Positions 33,964-45,061 of a DNA stretch of 64,000 nt are shown piece by piece. How positions within the stretch are numbered: position 1 is the stretch's first letter; each line of letters starts with the position of its first letter. This DNA is from Phlebiopsis flavidoalba (Eukaryota > Basidiomycota > Agaricomycetes > Polyporales > Phanerochaetaceae). The stretch lies in the NCBI GenBank assembly GCA_035772785.1, contig JAOCPU010000010.1, forward strand, positions 310,001 to 374,000. Direction: 5' to 3'. Position numbers and translations under genes: made by a program. A model generated the notes under the pieces. The model saw nothing but the letters and a program-made list of their open reading frames with translations. It had not been told where the DNA came from and ran no database searches.

Positions 33964-36469
33964 CAGCAGGCGTGCATGTAGACGTTTTACAAAAAGGACA
34001 CCCCTGCTGACATCTGTAACTCGCTGTATTGTAAAACAGATGGCCACATCCTAGGAGCATTTTCAAAAAATGGGGTCCCATTTTCAGTGTGTTGCGTAAT
34101 GTAGCCCCATCAAAACAAAACATATTTCAGTTAAGCACTTTTAGCCATATGTTTTGATGGGAAGGAGCTATGTGGCAAAATAGAGTTTCTAACAAAAGCA
34201 ACACCCATGGAATTTGCGGAAAAAAGCGCTCGAAAAAAGCGCCAGGAGCCGGTTCCCATCAAAAAGCTTTTGTGGCACTGATGGTGCCTGCTTCCAGATA
34301 AGATTCTGCTTCCATCAAATTAGATTAGATATTGATGGCTAGGCTCCTGGCATTATATTCCGCTTTTCCTGCCCATTTCTGCTTGCTATTCCTGCCCTCC
34401 CTCTTTCGTTCCCCTCCATTCTTTTGTGTAGGTTACATAGATATACATCTTGTAGTAGCTCAGACCTCAATTTTGTGAGAGGTTCCATGATGTGCAGGGC
34501 CCACAGGAAATAAATACTATTATAATTAATAAAAAAGCGGTCAAATGGCACATGATGGGGTATACCCTGGGGGAATGGGGGCCTATAAATGGGCGGTATG
34601 CTTGCCATTGTATAGGTATACATTGGAGTAATCCCAGAAATGAGGTTTTGAAGCTATCCAAGCACATGGGAACAATAGGGATATATATTATTCTGGGGAA
34701 AAGCGGAAAAAAATAATATTTGGGCAGGTTCCCTTGGGGGTATTATTGGTCTGGGGGTCGTTGTAACTATCTAGGATATTCATATAGCATTGGAATAGTG
34801 TACATACAAACACTGGAACACCAGGGGATTAATACAGCACATGCTACACCCTGATATATACCCCAAAATGGGGGGGGTACCTAGCATAAAAGCGAAAATG
34901 CGCATTTACCCCTGGGCTCTACAGCGGTGGGATACCTTCTGGATGTTGTCTATATACTCTCTGCATGTAGGGGCATGTGTAGAATTAGTTCCGAGGCTTT
35001 AGAACAACTTCCCCAGGTGCTGCAGCCCTTAAACCCAAAAAAAAAGCGTCATTTAGGGTTTAAAAAAGCGAAAACATGTGCACCTATTCACACACACAGG
35101 GCAGTATAATTTATTTCCAGCTGTAGAACACATTCTACATAGTGCCCACACATGCTACAATTTAGTTTACATCAATCCCCCAAGTGGGTTGGAAAGATGT
35201 GCTAGTGTTACAAGAGAATGCATGGGGTTAACATGAATCTCTGTATAATTACACAACTTCCTGTCTGTTTCTATGCTCTGACAGGCTGTACATGTCCCCT
35301 CCTTTCGCAAATTTGGATATAAAGGTTTTCAGGGGTGTAGAATACGATGGAGATATCAGCTAAGCTTCAATTGTACTGGAATACCATGATTTGAGCTTAA
35401 CCCTAAAATCCGAAAATAAGCGCCAGGATAATCGACCAAGATCTGGAGAATCGCACTAGCTACAGGCATCCCATTGCTTCCACAATTTATCTACATGTAC
35501 TAGACACCTATAGAATACTTTTTCACCCGCTCAGAATAGCAGAATATTGATCTGGAGGGTATAGGGGGAGTAGCCATCAATTCCGCAAAAATATATTCTC
35601 AAACATTCATATCATGTTAAAACCTTTGATCTACACAATGAAAATACTTCTAAATAGTGTATCTACATGGGGGAAATGCTCAGAACAATCCCCAATCAAT
35701 AGGAAGCAATGCCCAGACCCCCAGATTTCGAAAAATACCGGAAATTCGAAACAATTCCCAGGATAATGGGAATGTCTCAGATGATGTTTCCTATGTTATG
35801 GGCATACTCAGAGAACATATAGGAGCTTAAACGAGAAGCAGCAAGGCCAGGGGAATGCAGGGGAACCCAGGGTACCCTATTGAAAATCGCGAAAAAAGCG
35901 AAATAAAATCAAATTATATTGGTAGCACCCCTGGCAGGCCAAATATGGGAATTCTGTTCGGTGAGCATGTTCTAAACATACATAGGTACTCAAACTACAA
36001 TACAGCGCCCTAAATAAGCAAGGGGGAAGCTGGGGAGCAACCCCAAATGCAGCCCAAAAGCGGAATTGATGGGAAGCGGATTGCCATCAATTCCCAGCCT
36101 AATTGGGCAAAGGGGCACATTGTGGGTCCACCCACAGGGTCCAGCCGCCTTCTCGCGCCTTTTGGGCGCTTATTTTGCGCGCAAAAGGTCGTGTTAAGAA
36201 AAATTGATGGCATCCTAGCTCATTCATTTCTCCACCAAATTTTGTCATGCTGATATGTTTAGGAAGCCAGAAAGCAGGGCTTCAAAAAAGAAAATTACCA
36301 TTTTTGGAAGTTGTCAGCCTTTTTGTAAAACACCCCCCATTCTAAAAAGGATGTCAGCCCAAGCCTGGGACCCCCTTTTTAAAAGGCTCCTAGGATGGCC
36401 CATCTATTTTTACAATACAGCCAGTTACAGATCTGTGGGTGTTTTGTAAAAGGACTACATGGTCTGGTG
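33964..36469. mobile_element. 2.5-kb non-autonomous TIR transposon inserted in copia pol
   Basis: The left end is CAGCAGGCGTGCATGTAGAC and the right end, read inward, is CACCAGACCATGTAGTCC. Behind the tips, TTTTACAAAA, ATCTGTAACT, GGCTGTATTGTAAAA and CATCCTAGGAGC occur in the same order on both sides, so the imperfect TIR runs about 130 bases. It is flanked by the 5-bp duplication TCCCA. The interior has no meaningful coding capacity and contains about ten AAAAGCG motifs. Both tips are the same as those of the 14.5-kb KDZ element, in the opposite orientation, so it was probably mobilised by that family. Confidence 0.85.
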
Positions 36470-36474
36470 TCCCA

Positions 36475-36952
36475 AGTGCCTTGCGCCCACCAAGCCGTCG
36501 TATTCTTTCTGACATGCTTGGCGCCAACTCGTAGCCTCCTGTGATGACATAGCCTGACGGAACGTCTGCGGCTCGCCGATGATAGCTTCGTGGAACAGCG
36601 GGCGGCGGCAGCGTCATCGTATGGTGGTTGCGTTCCATGCAAAGCCTCCTCGATCTCTTCTTCCGTTGCACCGGATGATACTTGCCCCAGCTCGTGTTAG
36701 GTTTAGGCTGACGATTGGAGCGGCGAAGTAGATGGGTGTGGTTGGGGTTGGTGATCGGCGCAAAGTCTTCGATTGCTGTCTGAGAGGACGGACCTCCGGA
36801 AGGAAGACGCTGCATTGAAGACGCGGTAGGAGACGAGAAGGTGGTAGCACGGCGTGAGGTGGAACGGCCTCGGCCTTTGCCTGACGGCTGGGGCTCTGGC
36901 TTTGGCGTTGTCTTGGGCGTAGGAGTGGGCTTGGGAGGCGCAGGTGTGGGAG
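36475..36952 (-). pseudogene. copia pol fragment between integrase and reverse transcriptase
   Basis: The minus strand encodes the proline-rich linker PTPAPPKPTPTPKTTPKPEP, then LLRRSNRQPKPNTSWGKYHP. In another frame it reads EPQTFRQAMSSQEATSWRQA and QKEYDGLVGA, the standard copia lead-in to GTWELV. It ends exactly at the target duplication of the 2.5-kb element. Its upstream side is cut by the end of the 14.5-kb element at 36,953. Confidence 0.8.
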
Positions 36953-37039
36953 CACCAGACCATGTAGCCGGTATATGATATGGGGCTATGGGCGGAACGC
37001 GCAATAATGCGTTATAGGGCTATCCCTCAGTGAGGGCCC

Positions 37040-37650
37040 CTAGGGTGCTGCCCGTATTCTGTAATACGGGTGCGCGGGGAGAGATGCCTGTACCGCGTCA
37101 TCCCAATATGGCAGGTAATGCTGGCGCCTGCTGCCTGAATGGCTCAATAGCTTCCACATCAATATTCTGGCTCGATATTCGGGCGTATTGACCCTCCTAA
37201 AAGGGTAGGTCGACGCTCTCGTCGGGCCGTTGGCGTCGAGCGGCGGGGGGCGGGTTGCTTGGTGGCGTTTGATGCGCCGCCCCTTTTGGCGCTTGCTCCA
37301 ATTTCGCACCCTCCCCACGCGCTCTTTGCGCCCTCGCCGCCCATTCGCGCGGCGCTCCTCCGCTCGCCGCCTCTCCTCCGCTCGCCGCCCTTGGCGCGCT
37401 CCTGTCCGCTCGCCGCCCCCCGCTCGCGCGCTCCTCCGCTCGCCGCCCCCCCCCGCGCGCTCCCCCCACCGCTCGCCGCCCCCCGCGCACTTCGCCCGCA
37501 CCTTCGCCCTCTTATAGCGCTCGCCCCGCCCGTCGTGCAGCGGGCCGCCCCGTTACCATTCCCCGCTCCTCGCCCGCTTCCACTCGCCGCTGAGCCACGC
37601 CCGCTGGTGTCCAAAGGCATCGGTGCCCAGCCTCATGTAAATCTTCAGCC
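37040..37650. repeat. GC-rich subterminal block, left
   Basis: Dense GCTCGCCGCC repeats at irregular spacing (37,330-37,500), with runs of C. It includes the perfect-arm hairpin CCCGTATT-CTGT-AATACGGG near 37,051. All frames are open by composition only, and I call no protein. It mirrors the GC-rich minisatellite next to the other end of the element. Confidence 0.6.
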
Positions 37651-38091
37651 CCTTCAGTGAGCTTCAAGGGGTGGATGCTTGGGGGCGGCCTTGGATGTAG
37701 CAGACCAGCGCTTCAGCGCGACACCACCCGTTCGTTCGTAGCCTATTCACGCCGTTCGTTTTCTGGTTTCATTCTAATGTAATCACACTACCAGTCGCTG
37801 CCGATGAGGACGCGAGCGGGGGCGTCGGGAACGCGGGGCGCGTGCGGCGCGTGCGGCGCTTGGGCGCGCTTGAGCGCGCTCGGTCGCACGGCGCTCGCCC
37901 CCTTGGAATCCAACCACGGCGCTTTGCTCTTCTCGCTTGCTTGCTCCCACCTTCCTCGACGGCCCCTCTCTCCTCGCCTCTCGCTCCTCTCGCTCTGCTA
38001 GCTCTCTCTCTCTCTCTTTCTCATCACGAACACATTTCGCCGCCGCCGCCGCCGCCGACCCACCGCAGCCGCCGCCGCGTCGCCGCAGGAC

Positions 38092-40640
38092 ATGACGAAG
38101 CCCGGTGGCGAATCCGAAACCGCCCCGGTCCCAAAGGCTGGGCGCGTGGCAAGATCCTCCGGTTCCTCCTATCGCGCAAGAACCTCTGGCTCGAGGCGAC
38201 GACCAACAAGCAGCAGAAGGCGAAAGCTTCGACGCGTTTTTTTACGATGCTCCTGGCCGCCGAATTCATCCAACGCTTCGGCCCCATGGACGACCTCCGC
38301 GTAGACGATGAAGATGACGAGCAAACCCGTTGGACGAGGACGAACCAGACGAAGACAACGAGTTTGGTGAGCCTCCGATTGGGCTTTACTCCGCACCCGG
38401 TGCAGATGGCACGGTCGACGAGCTCGTTGCCGAAAAAACACACGGCGTCGTTCAAGGGAACGCTGTCAGGTTTGTCTTTCACCACCTCAGCTCGCACATT
38501 CAACCGTTTCTCACATGCTCGGCAGAAGCTCGTTTCGTGGTGCAGCCACCACTACAACAAGTACTCGCAAGGCGGTGTCAGACAGGAAGTGCGCCGGCTC
38601 ATCAAATACGTCACGGCCAACGCGCAGGACGTTCACAAGCAGAAGACCCTCAGCTTTTACCAGAAACATCACTACGAGGATCGGCTCAAAGAGAAGGTCA
38701 ACGCCCGATACGAGGAGGCTGTGAAGGCATGGGAACAGGCAGGCTCGGCTGGTAAGAAGCCGCCGTTTCTTCACTACCTGCATGAGGTCGCAGCGGAGAC
38801 ATGGGAGGACGAGACGGACGACTTCAAGAAGTCTGTCATCGAGGCGAACAATGCGGATTACGAAGAACGCCTCAAGGCCGCCGAGGCCGAGGCCCTCGAC
38901 ATCAGCCCGAAGACCGCCCGAAGACTTTGACACAGTGAGTGGCCTGTCGCATTCAGCCGGCTCCATTCACAGCGTGTTCCTAGGAGCCTCAAGAACGCGC
39001 CGGCGATATTCCAAGCATTTTGCGACATCATGGGTGACAGGCTAGGTGCGACAATCTCCGTGCTCATCGCGCTTCCCATCCCCGAGGAAGGGGGCAAGAT
39101 TGGTATGAGAAGGTGAGTGCCCTCCTGATAAGCCCTCTATCATCCTCACACACCACCACAGCTACCACCACGGCAAGACTACGGGATACCGGCAGGAGAA
39201 ATGGCCGAAGACTCAAGAGCACAAGTTTACTGAGATCGAGCAGTCAATGATCCAGTTCGCGTCCCAGGTGTTCTCGAAGGAAGAGTGCGCGCGTGCGTCG
39301 CGCTCTTCCTCAGCCAGCATCGGCAACCGCGCCCACAGCAACACTGCGCCCATCATTGTCCACCCATCCCGCTCTCGCGGGACGCCTACCCCTGCGACGC
39401 CCGCGCCCAGGCCACCTCGTCCTCGCGCCACGCCACCCCACCGCCCAGGCTCAGCATGCCACGTCATCGGCAATGTCTATCACACCTTGTGTCGATACTG
39501 CGCCTAGGGCCCGGCGCGGCACGTTATGCGCTACTACGCCGCGGCGTTAGGTCCTCGGCCTCGTCTACGGCGCGCCCGACACCCCGCGCCAGGATCTGTC
39601 ACGCCCACCGCCCCCCCCTCAGCCGACGCCGAGCGCGGTGGGCTTCCACGCCGTACGCTACCCACCATCACTTTGCCCTCAGCGGTTTCGCCGCGCGCTC
39701 CCCCCCCGACCCTGTCACAATCCACCGTCGATATTGCGCAACGACAAGGCCCCCCCCCGACCAGCCGCGAGCCCTCGCCGCTCCATGTTCGCGGGACGAT
39801 TCCTCGCAAGAACGGCTCCCCTTCGGCGCCCTCGGGACTCCCCAGCGGTCCGACGATCAGTTGCCCTCAAACTGGGCCTGATCCGTCCACTCGTAGGACT
39901 CCCAGGCCTCACGCCACGCCTACGCGTAACACCACCACGACTATCCCTGCTCCCACCCACACTGTCGGTCCCCCGACTATACAAGCATCGACCTCTCCCC
40001 TGCCACGAGGCCTCTCGCCGAAGCGTACCGCATCCTCACTTCTACACTCGGTGAAGGATGGGGTGAGAGCGTGGGAGTCGTTTTGACGTGATCACCTTCC
40101 TTTGCACTACGCAACGATTCGGCCGTCCATAGGCTACCAGGACCCACCCGGCAAACAGCTCAGCGGAGACGGCCGTCCAGCAGCTATCGGCCATCGTGGT
40201 TCAAGGAGAAAGCGCTTACCTCGGGGAGTCACCATCGTCGACATGGGGCATTTTGCCTACCTTCCCAGAGCTGTACGCTTGGTACCGCTTGCTGCAGCCT
40301 GAGGACGCGGACCACTGGGTAAGCAGCGCGTTGCGCTACCTGCAGCCGCATGGATCGACAATTCCGCGATCACAATTGCAGGCCGGGCAAGAACGGCACA
40401 TTTTTTGGTGCTCGTCGCCCCTCAGCTGGGTTTGCCCGTTCAAATTTATAACAACGGCCGTGAGGGCACGAGCTGAAGCCAGAGTGGGACGCCGTCGTTG
40501 ACGACCTGGACTGTGGTACTGAGGGCGAGTTACGATGCGCGCTCTCTACAGACGCCACTGCCGCCGATGTTCCCGCCTCTCCCGCCTCGTTGAAGCGCTC
40601 AGCCGCGCCCTCGGAAGGTCCCCGCAAGCGCCGTAAATAA
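38092..40640 (+). CDS. hypothetical protein, Agaricomycete repeat-associated family
   Basis: Start MTKPGGESETAPVPKAG, then WARGKILRFLLSRKNLWLEA and FYTMLLAAEF-like text (RFFTMLLAAEFIQRFGP), an acidic stretch (DDEDDE), HHYNKYSQGGVRQEVRRLIK, LSFYQKHHYEDRLKEKVNAR and FLHYLHEVAAETWEDETDDF. After an intron come NAPAIFQAFCDIMGDRLGAT, ISVLIALPIPEEGGKIGMRS and KTTGYRQEKWPKTQEHKFTE, then a long P/S/R-rich region and LYAWYRLLQPEDADHWV. The C-terminus is a basic GPRKRRK before the stop at 40,638-40,640. It resembles a multicopy family of unknown function in wood-decay fungi, with an N-terminal FL(L/E)S segment, a (V/L)xFYxKxxY segment and a nuclear-looking tail. Several indels break the frame. It lies inside the KDZ element, so it is probably cargo. 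Confidence 0.6.
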
Positions 40641-40876
40641 TATTTTTTTTGTTTTTTTTTTTGTACATTTAAATACACAATCCGTGCCAATTGGGCCATT
40701 ATTAAGCGTCGGTGCCGCGTGTGACCAGTATTTTACACTCCGATAACCTAGAATTGGGGTCGTCGGCGCTACCTGCGCAGGTCAGGACCAACCACCACCA
40801 TCGCCCTCTTTTCCGCCCCTCTCCTCTTCCCTCTCCCCTTCTCCCTCGCCCCCTCGGTGCATGCCTGCGGTCAGAG

Positions 40877-43415
40877 ATGCCGCTCCGTAACGGCCGCGAT
40901 CAGCGAGCGCGGTGCAAGACGGAATCAGAGTCTGAAGACGAACGTCTTTGTTGACTTTGTTGGTCGGACTCGTCGAACGTCTCCGACGCGTCACCACTCG
41001 GTTTGTCTATTCTACTACTTTTTATTTCGCGCTTTCACTTACACTGCTTGTAGATGCGTCTGCTGGAACCTCGCCGGATCGCTCGACGACGACGAACGTT
41101 GGAATTCATTGGGCGGACACAGGGGTACAGACGGCCTGCGTTGGTGTCCGGTACGGCGTACAAGTGGACTTCCGGGACTACATTCCTTCACGACGTTCCC
41201 TCTCTCACTCCGTCCTGACTCCGCATCTAACGTAATAGTAGTGCAGTCCCGGGACCAGATGCCGCCGTGGACCGCCAGCGCACTCCCGCCCCCTCTATCT
41301 ATCTCCCCATCAACACACTTCCACTGTGCCTCCGTCACCCCCACCGCCCAGCCCGCCACCCTTGTCCTCGCACGTCTTTCGAAAGGCAAGGAGAGGGCCG
41401 ACGGTATATACTTCGATGAAGTCGCATCAATCCTCTCTTCGACTGCGGCCGTCGTCCTCGAAAGCCCCCGCCACGAAGTCCTCGACGAGGCAATCCTCGA
41501 CCCACGCATTCTACAACCCCAGAGCCGTCTTCCTCGCAGCAGTCCAGCAGTCCGCCGCACCATCTGGGTTCCACCGACGGACACTTCCACCTCTTCACGC
41601 TCGACCTCAACTCGTCCGGCACTGCGGCTTCGACCTCGGTTCGGGAGGTCTTCGGAACTGCAGCGTCGTCTACTCGTCGAATCCGCTCAACAGCCCCCCA
41701 GCGATCAGAACTCGCGACGCCAGGTTGTTTCATCCCTCCTGCCCAGCTGACATGGCATGCGATTGCCGACAGGCGCAAAACTCCCAGGCCTTGCCCACCT
41801 GCGCCGTCTCAGACGACAGAATCCTCGTCGCCGCCCAAGCCACGGGATGCACTGCGATAGCAACAACACCCGCCCGGGTGCTTCTTTCATCACACGCGCC
41901 ACGTCATCGGCGCACACAGCCTTTGCAGGACACGAGCGGCGCGCGGCGGCCATCGGTCCCGCCGATAGTCAGGAAGTTAGAGGGTCTGCCCCACCGCCGC
42001 GCCCTCCCCAAACCCGTGCAGGATCTAGTCCATTGTCCAACGGAATCAGATGCGCGGGTGCCAAGGTAAGAGCCGCTGCTGCCCCTATATATATGAGGCC
42101 CACTCATCCTCCAACAACCAGCTCACCTCGCCCGACCGACCGTCGACGATACCTGTCCATTCCCGCGCCCCCTGCTGTGATTTCGACGGCTGCTGCGGGC
42201 GCAGGGTCTCGTCGCCGCCAGGCAACACACCGCCGTTGGGACAGGCCCCTCCGCCACTTGCGTCGCCGCCCTGCGCGCTGTGCAGTGCCGGCTCGCGTGT
42301 CGACCACAAGAACGGAACCACGCCATCAGCTCCTCCGCCGCCGCCAGCCGGTAGCTCCGCCCCGCAGGTCGCCACTGCCGGGTTGCCAGCAAGTCTTGCG
42401 CCAACGCAGGCAGGCCCTGCGCCGTCGCAGGTCGACAACCCTTTGCCCCACACCATCCCCTCCTCCTCTCAGGTAAGGTTATCTTCTCCACAGAAGCATG
42501 TCACTCATCACAAGCACAGCCGCGTCAACCACCACCTCCAATAGAGACTCCTCCGCCACCCTACCCCGGGCCTCTGCCTCCACAAGATTATCCGCCTCCG
42601 CAACCAGGCCCCTCGTCACGACCTGGGCCCGTCGCAAGCCGGCCCGTCGTCGCGACCTGACCCATCGCCGCAACCCAGTTCGTCGTCGCAGCCCAGTTCG
42701 TCGTCGCAGCCCGGTTCGTCGCAACCGCCGCGGGTCATGAACATGACGATACCCTCCAGCCATCCCCGGAGAGCCAATTCGATGGATGGCGTGCTTTTGG
42801 GGGCGTCAGCCAGGTGTGCACGCGATGCCCGAGGCCCTTCTTTTTGTTCGTGGTATCAAGTCGGCATCTTTTGTTGTGTGTCAGCAGCGTGAGGACGCCC
42901 GTCGCTGCGTTTGAATATGTTCGTGGACAGGACAATCTTCGTGTTATCACTGACGGCTCTATGCGGCGCATCATCGAACCTCGTCCGCCGCTCGCAACAA
43001 TACCTTTGACGAGACGGGAGTTTCAATCCCAGGCTCGTCCCTCTCGCGGCGCCGTCGTTATTTATCGCGGCCTTCAAACTGGTTCCTTCAGTAGTTGGTA
43101 AGTGGTACCCCTGCCTTTCTTTATGTACGGTGCTGACTGTTGTAAGGCTCGACGCATTCCAGTATGTCGTAGGCGTGCCGAACGCGTTTTTCCGAGGCTA
43201 TACGAACATTGACACTGCGCGGGCAGCCTACTATAACATTTGGAGAGAGGAACTCACCGCCCCCCCAGAATTATACGACAACTTTTTCTTGCTCCGTAGT
43301 TATTTCGTCGCGTTGCTCTCGATATATGTCTCTGTTGTTCTGTTGCCTCTCTTTTTCTTGGGTTGCAATACACGTGTTTCGTTAATTTTTGTTCGCGCGA
43401 GCTGCCAACCCTAAC
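40877..43415 (+). CDS. protein with ribonuclease-H N-terminal-like (viroplasmin-type) domain
   Basis: The recognisable part is near the 3' end: GAVVIYRGLQTGSFSSW (43,040-43,098), an intron of about 45 bases, then LDAFQYVVGVPNAFFRGYTN and IDTARAAYYNIWREEL (43,148-43,255). This is the compact beta-beta-alpha domain found at the N-terminus of eukaryotic RNase HI and in pararetroviral viroplasmin; it binds RNA-DNA hybrids in RNase HI. The upstream 2 kb is proline/serine-rich with open frames shifting repeatedly, including GKERADGIYFDEVASILSST (41,389-41,450), and a PSQPSS-type tandem at 42,660-42,720. I see no RNase H catalytic domain. Start and exon structure are uncertain, and it may be two genes. 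Confidence 0.5.
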
Positions 43416-45061
43416 CTCAAGCCACCCTTTTTTTTGGAAAGTACATGCACTGAAAAGGTAACAGCCTGGTGCTCGCATTGAGGCAGCGAGGTCGTTATCG
43501 CTGTATGCGCTATGTTTACCGAGTCTAATCACAGGTTATGGATGCCTAGCATTCTGTGTAGCACATTGTGAAAGACAAGTAGCATATAGATACTTCTAAG
43601 GTGGCTCTGGAGGTTGTGCAGTGGTGAGTACTGTGCCGCCACTTGACTATAATCTCTACACAGATTAGAAGTGTGTGCACCCACTTTCTACACTACTCGT
43701 GTTATCTTCTTACTCAACAAATGCCATAGTATCACTGGCAAAGACTCACGCTGTACGCTACGATGTATGCGCTTGCGGTCTGCGAAGCATTACAACACTC
43801 GTACTTGCCGTTCGCATTCAATGTCACGGCACAGCCGACCGTTCGACACGCATACATATCACGCACCACTTGCAATCGCTTTACTCTGCAACAGAAACAC
43901 GTACTGATTAACACAATCGACATGGGAACTCAAGCCTCCAATCTAGCAGACCTTTCGAATGCCGCACGGTACTACAGTTCAGTAATGTAAGCACGAACAA
44001 ATACCGCAAGAAAGCGTTGTAGCTATGGAGCACTAACGCGTTACGATTTTTTCTACATAGGCAGCGTATCGTCTCAGCATTCTTGCCCACCAACATCCAC
44101 TCGAGTGTTTGCGATACCTAGCTTTCGTTACGTGCATTTTGTTTGTCTCGCGCTGGGTTCACTTCGTCAGGCCGTGGCTAATCGTGAATTGCACTAGGTA
44201 TACAGTCCCACACATGTATCGACTGGATACTCGCGTAGTCGTGTGACGACATTGCTATAGTGTGAGTATTGAACGCAGCGCTGCAATACCTTGCACTGAG
44301 TCTGCGATTCAATGCACAAGCGACGCGAACGCGCCTGGACTGCCTTGCGTTCATAACCTACGAACGCGAATCGTAAACACATATATAAAGAGTAAATACT
44401 AGTATTGTATTACCTGTGTAATAGTGTACCGAGCACGGATACGGATACATCTGAGGAGGCCGCAAGACTACGTGCCGACGACCGTACCCAACGCGCGAGC
44501 GCTGGGCGCAGACTTCACCGCGACTTTCACCACGACCACGACCACACAGCTCCGGCCACAACCTCCACAACGCCCCCAGAAGCCCTTCGCTACCCCGAGC
44601 TGCGTGAGTGTCTCTTCTGCCGTACTTTCTTATTCTTTTTCGGGCTGCTTTTTTTTTGCGGGGCATGTTGTCGGTCGCTAGAATGGTGGGCTGCGTTGCG
44701 CTGGACCGAACTACGCGTCCTACGACAAACAGCGTACCATTCGACGCGTAGAAAGCAGATGCCAGGCCTTACTACGCAAACCCACACGCATAAGACTGCG
44801 CTGAATCGAACAGCGTGTTCTACGCTAGTCTTGGCCGCTGGTGCGCCGAACGGGGATGGCAGTTCTGTTTCCTTTCTTGCTTTCGCCATTTCGTTTGCTC
44901 TTTCATGCTGCCACAGACGGCCTGGCTTGGCTACTGAATCGAACAACGTGTTCTATAGCTGAGCTACGCCTGAGCTGGTAGTATGGCTGGCACCTTTAGT
45001 TTTTTTTTCAACGTTTCCCCCGCTTTTGTTTTAGAGCCTTAACTAATCAGCTTCATCCCAT
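43416..45061. other. spacer with a possible first exon of the TET/JBP gene
   Basis: 43,416-44,400 shows only short frames and no motif. At 44,424-44,605 a plus-strand frame with RRPQDYVPTTVPNARALGAD ends at a GTGAGT donor and could be an upstream exon of the dioxygenase gene. This is suggested by position and composition only. Confidence 0.3.

Noticed and set aside
36953..36975. Left KDZ tip as ordinary copia sequence
   Set aside because: The same tip ends the 2.5-kb element, and about 60 bases behind it align with the right end of the 14.5-kb element.
37159..37660. Ala/Arg/Gly-rich ORFs on both strands
   Set aside because: Composition of GCTCGCCGCC repeats; no domain and no splice context.
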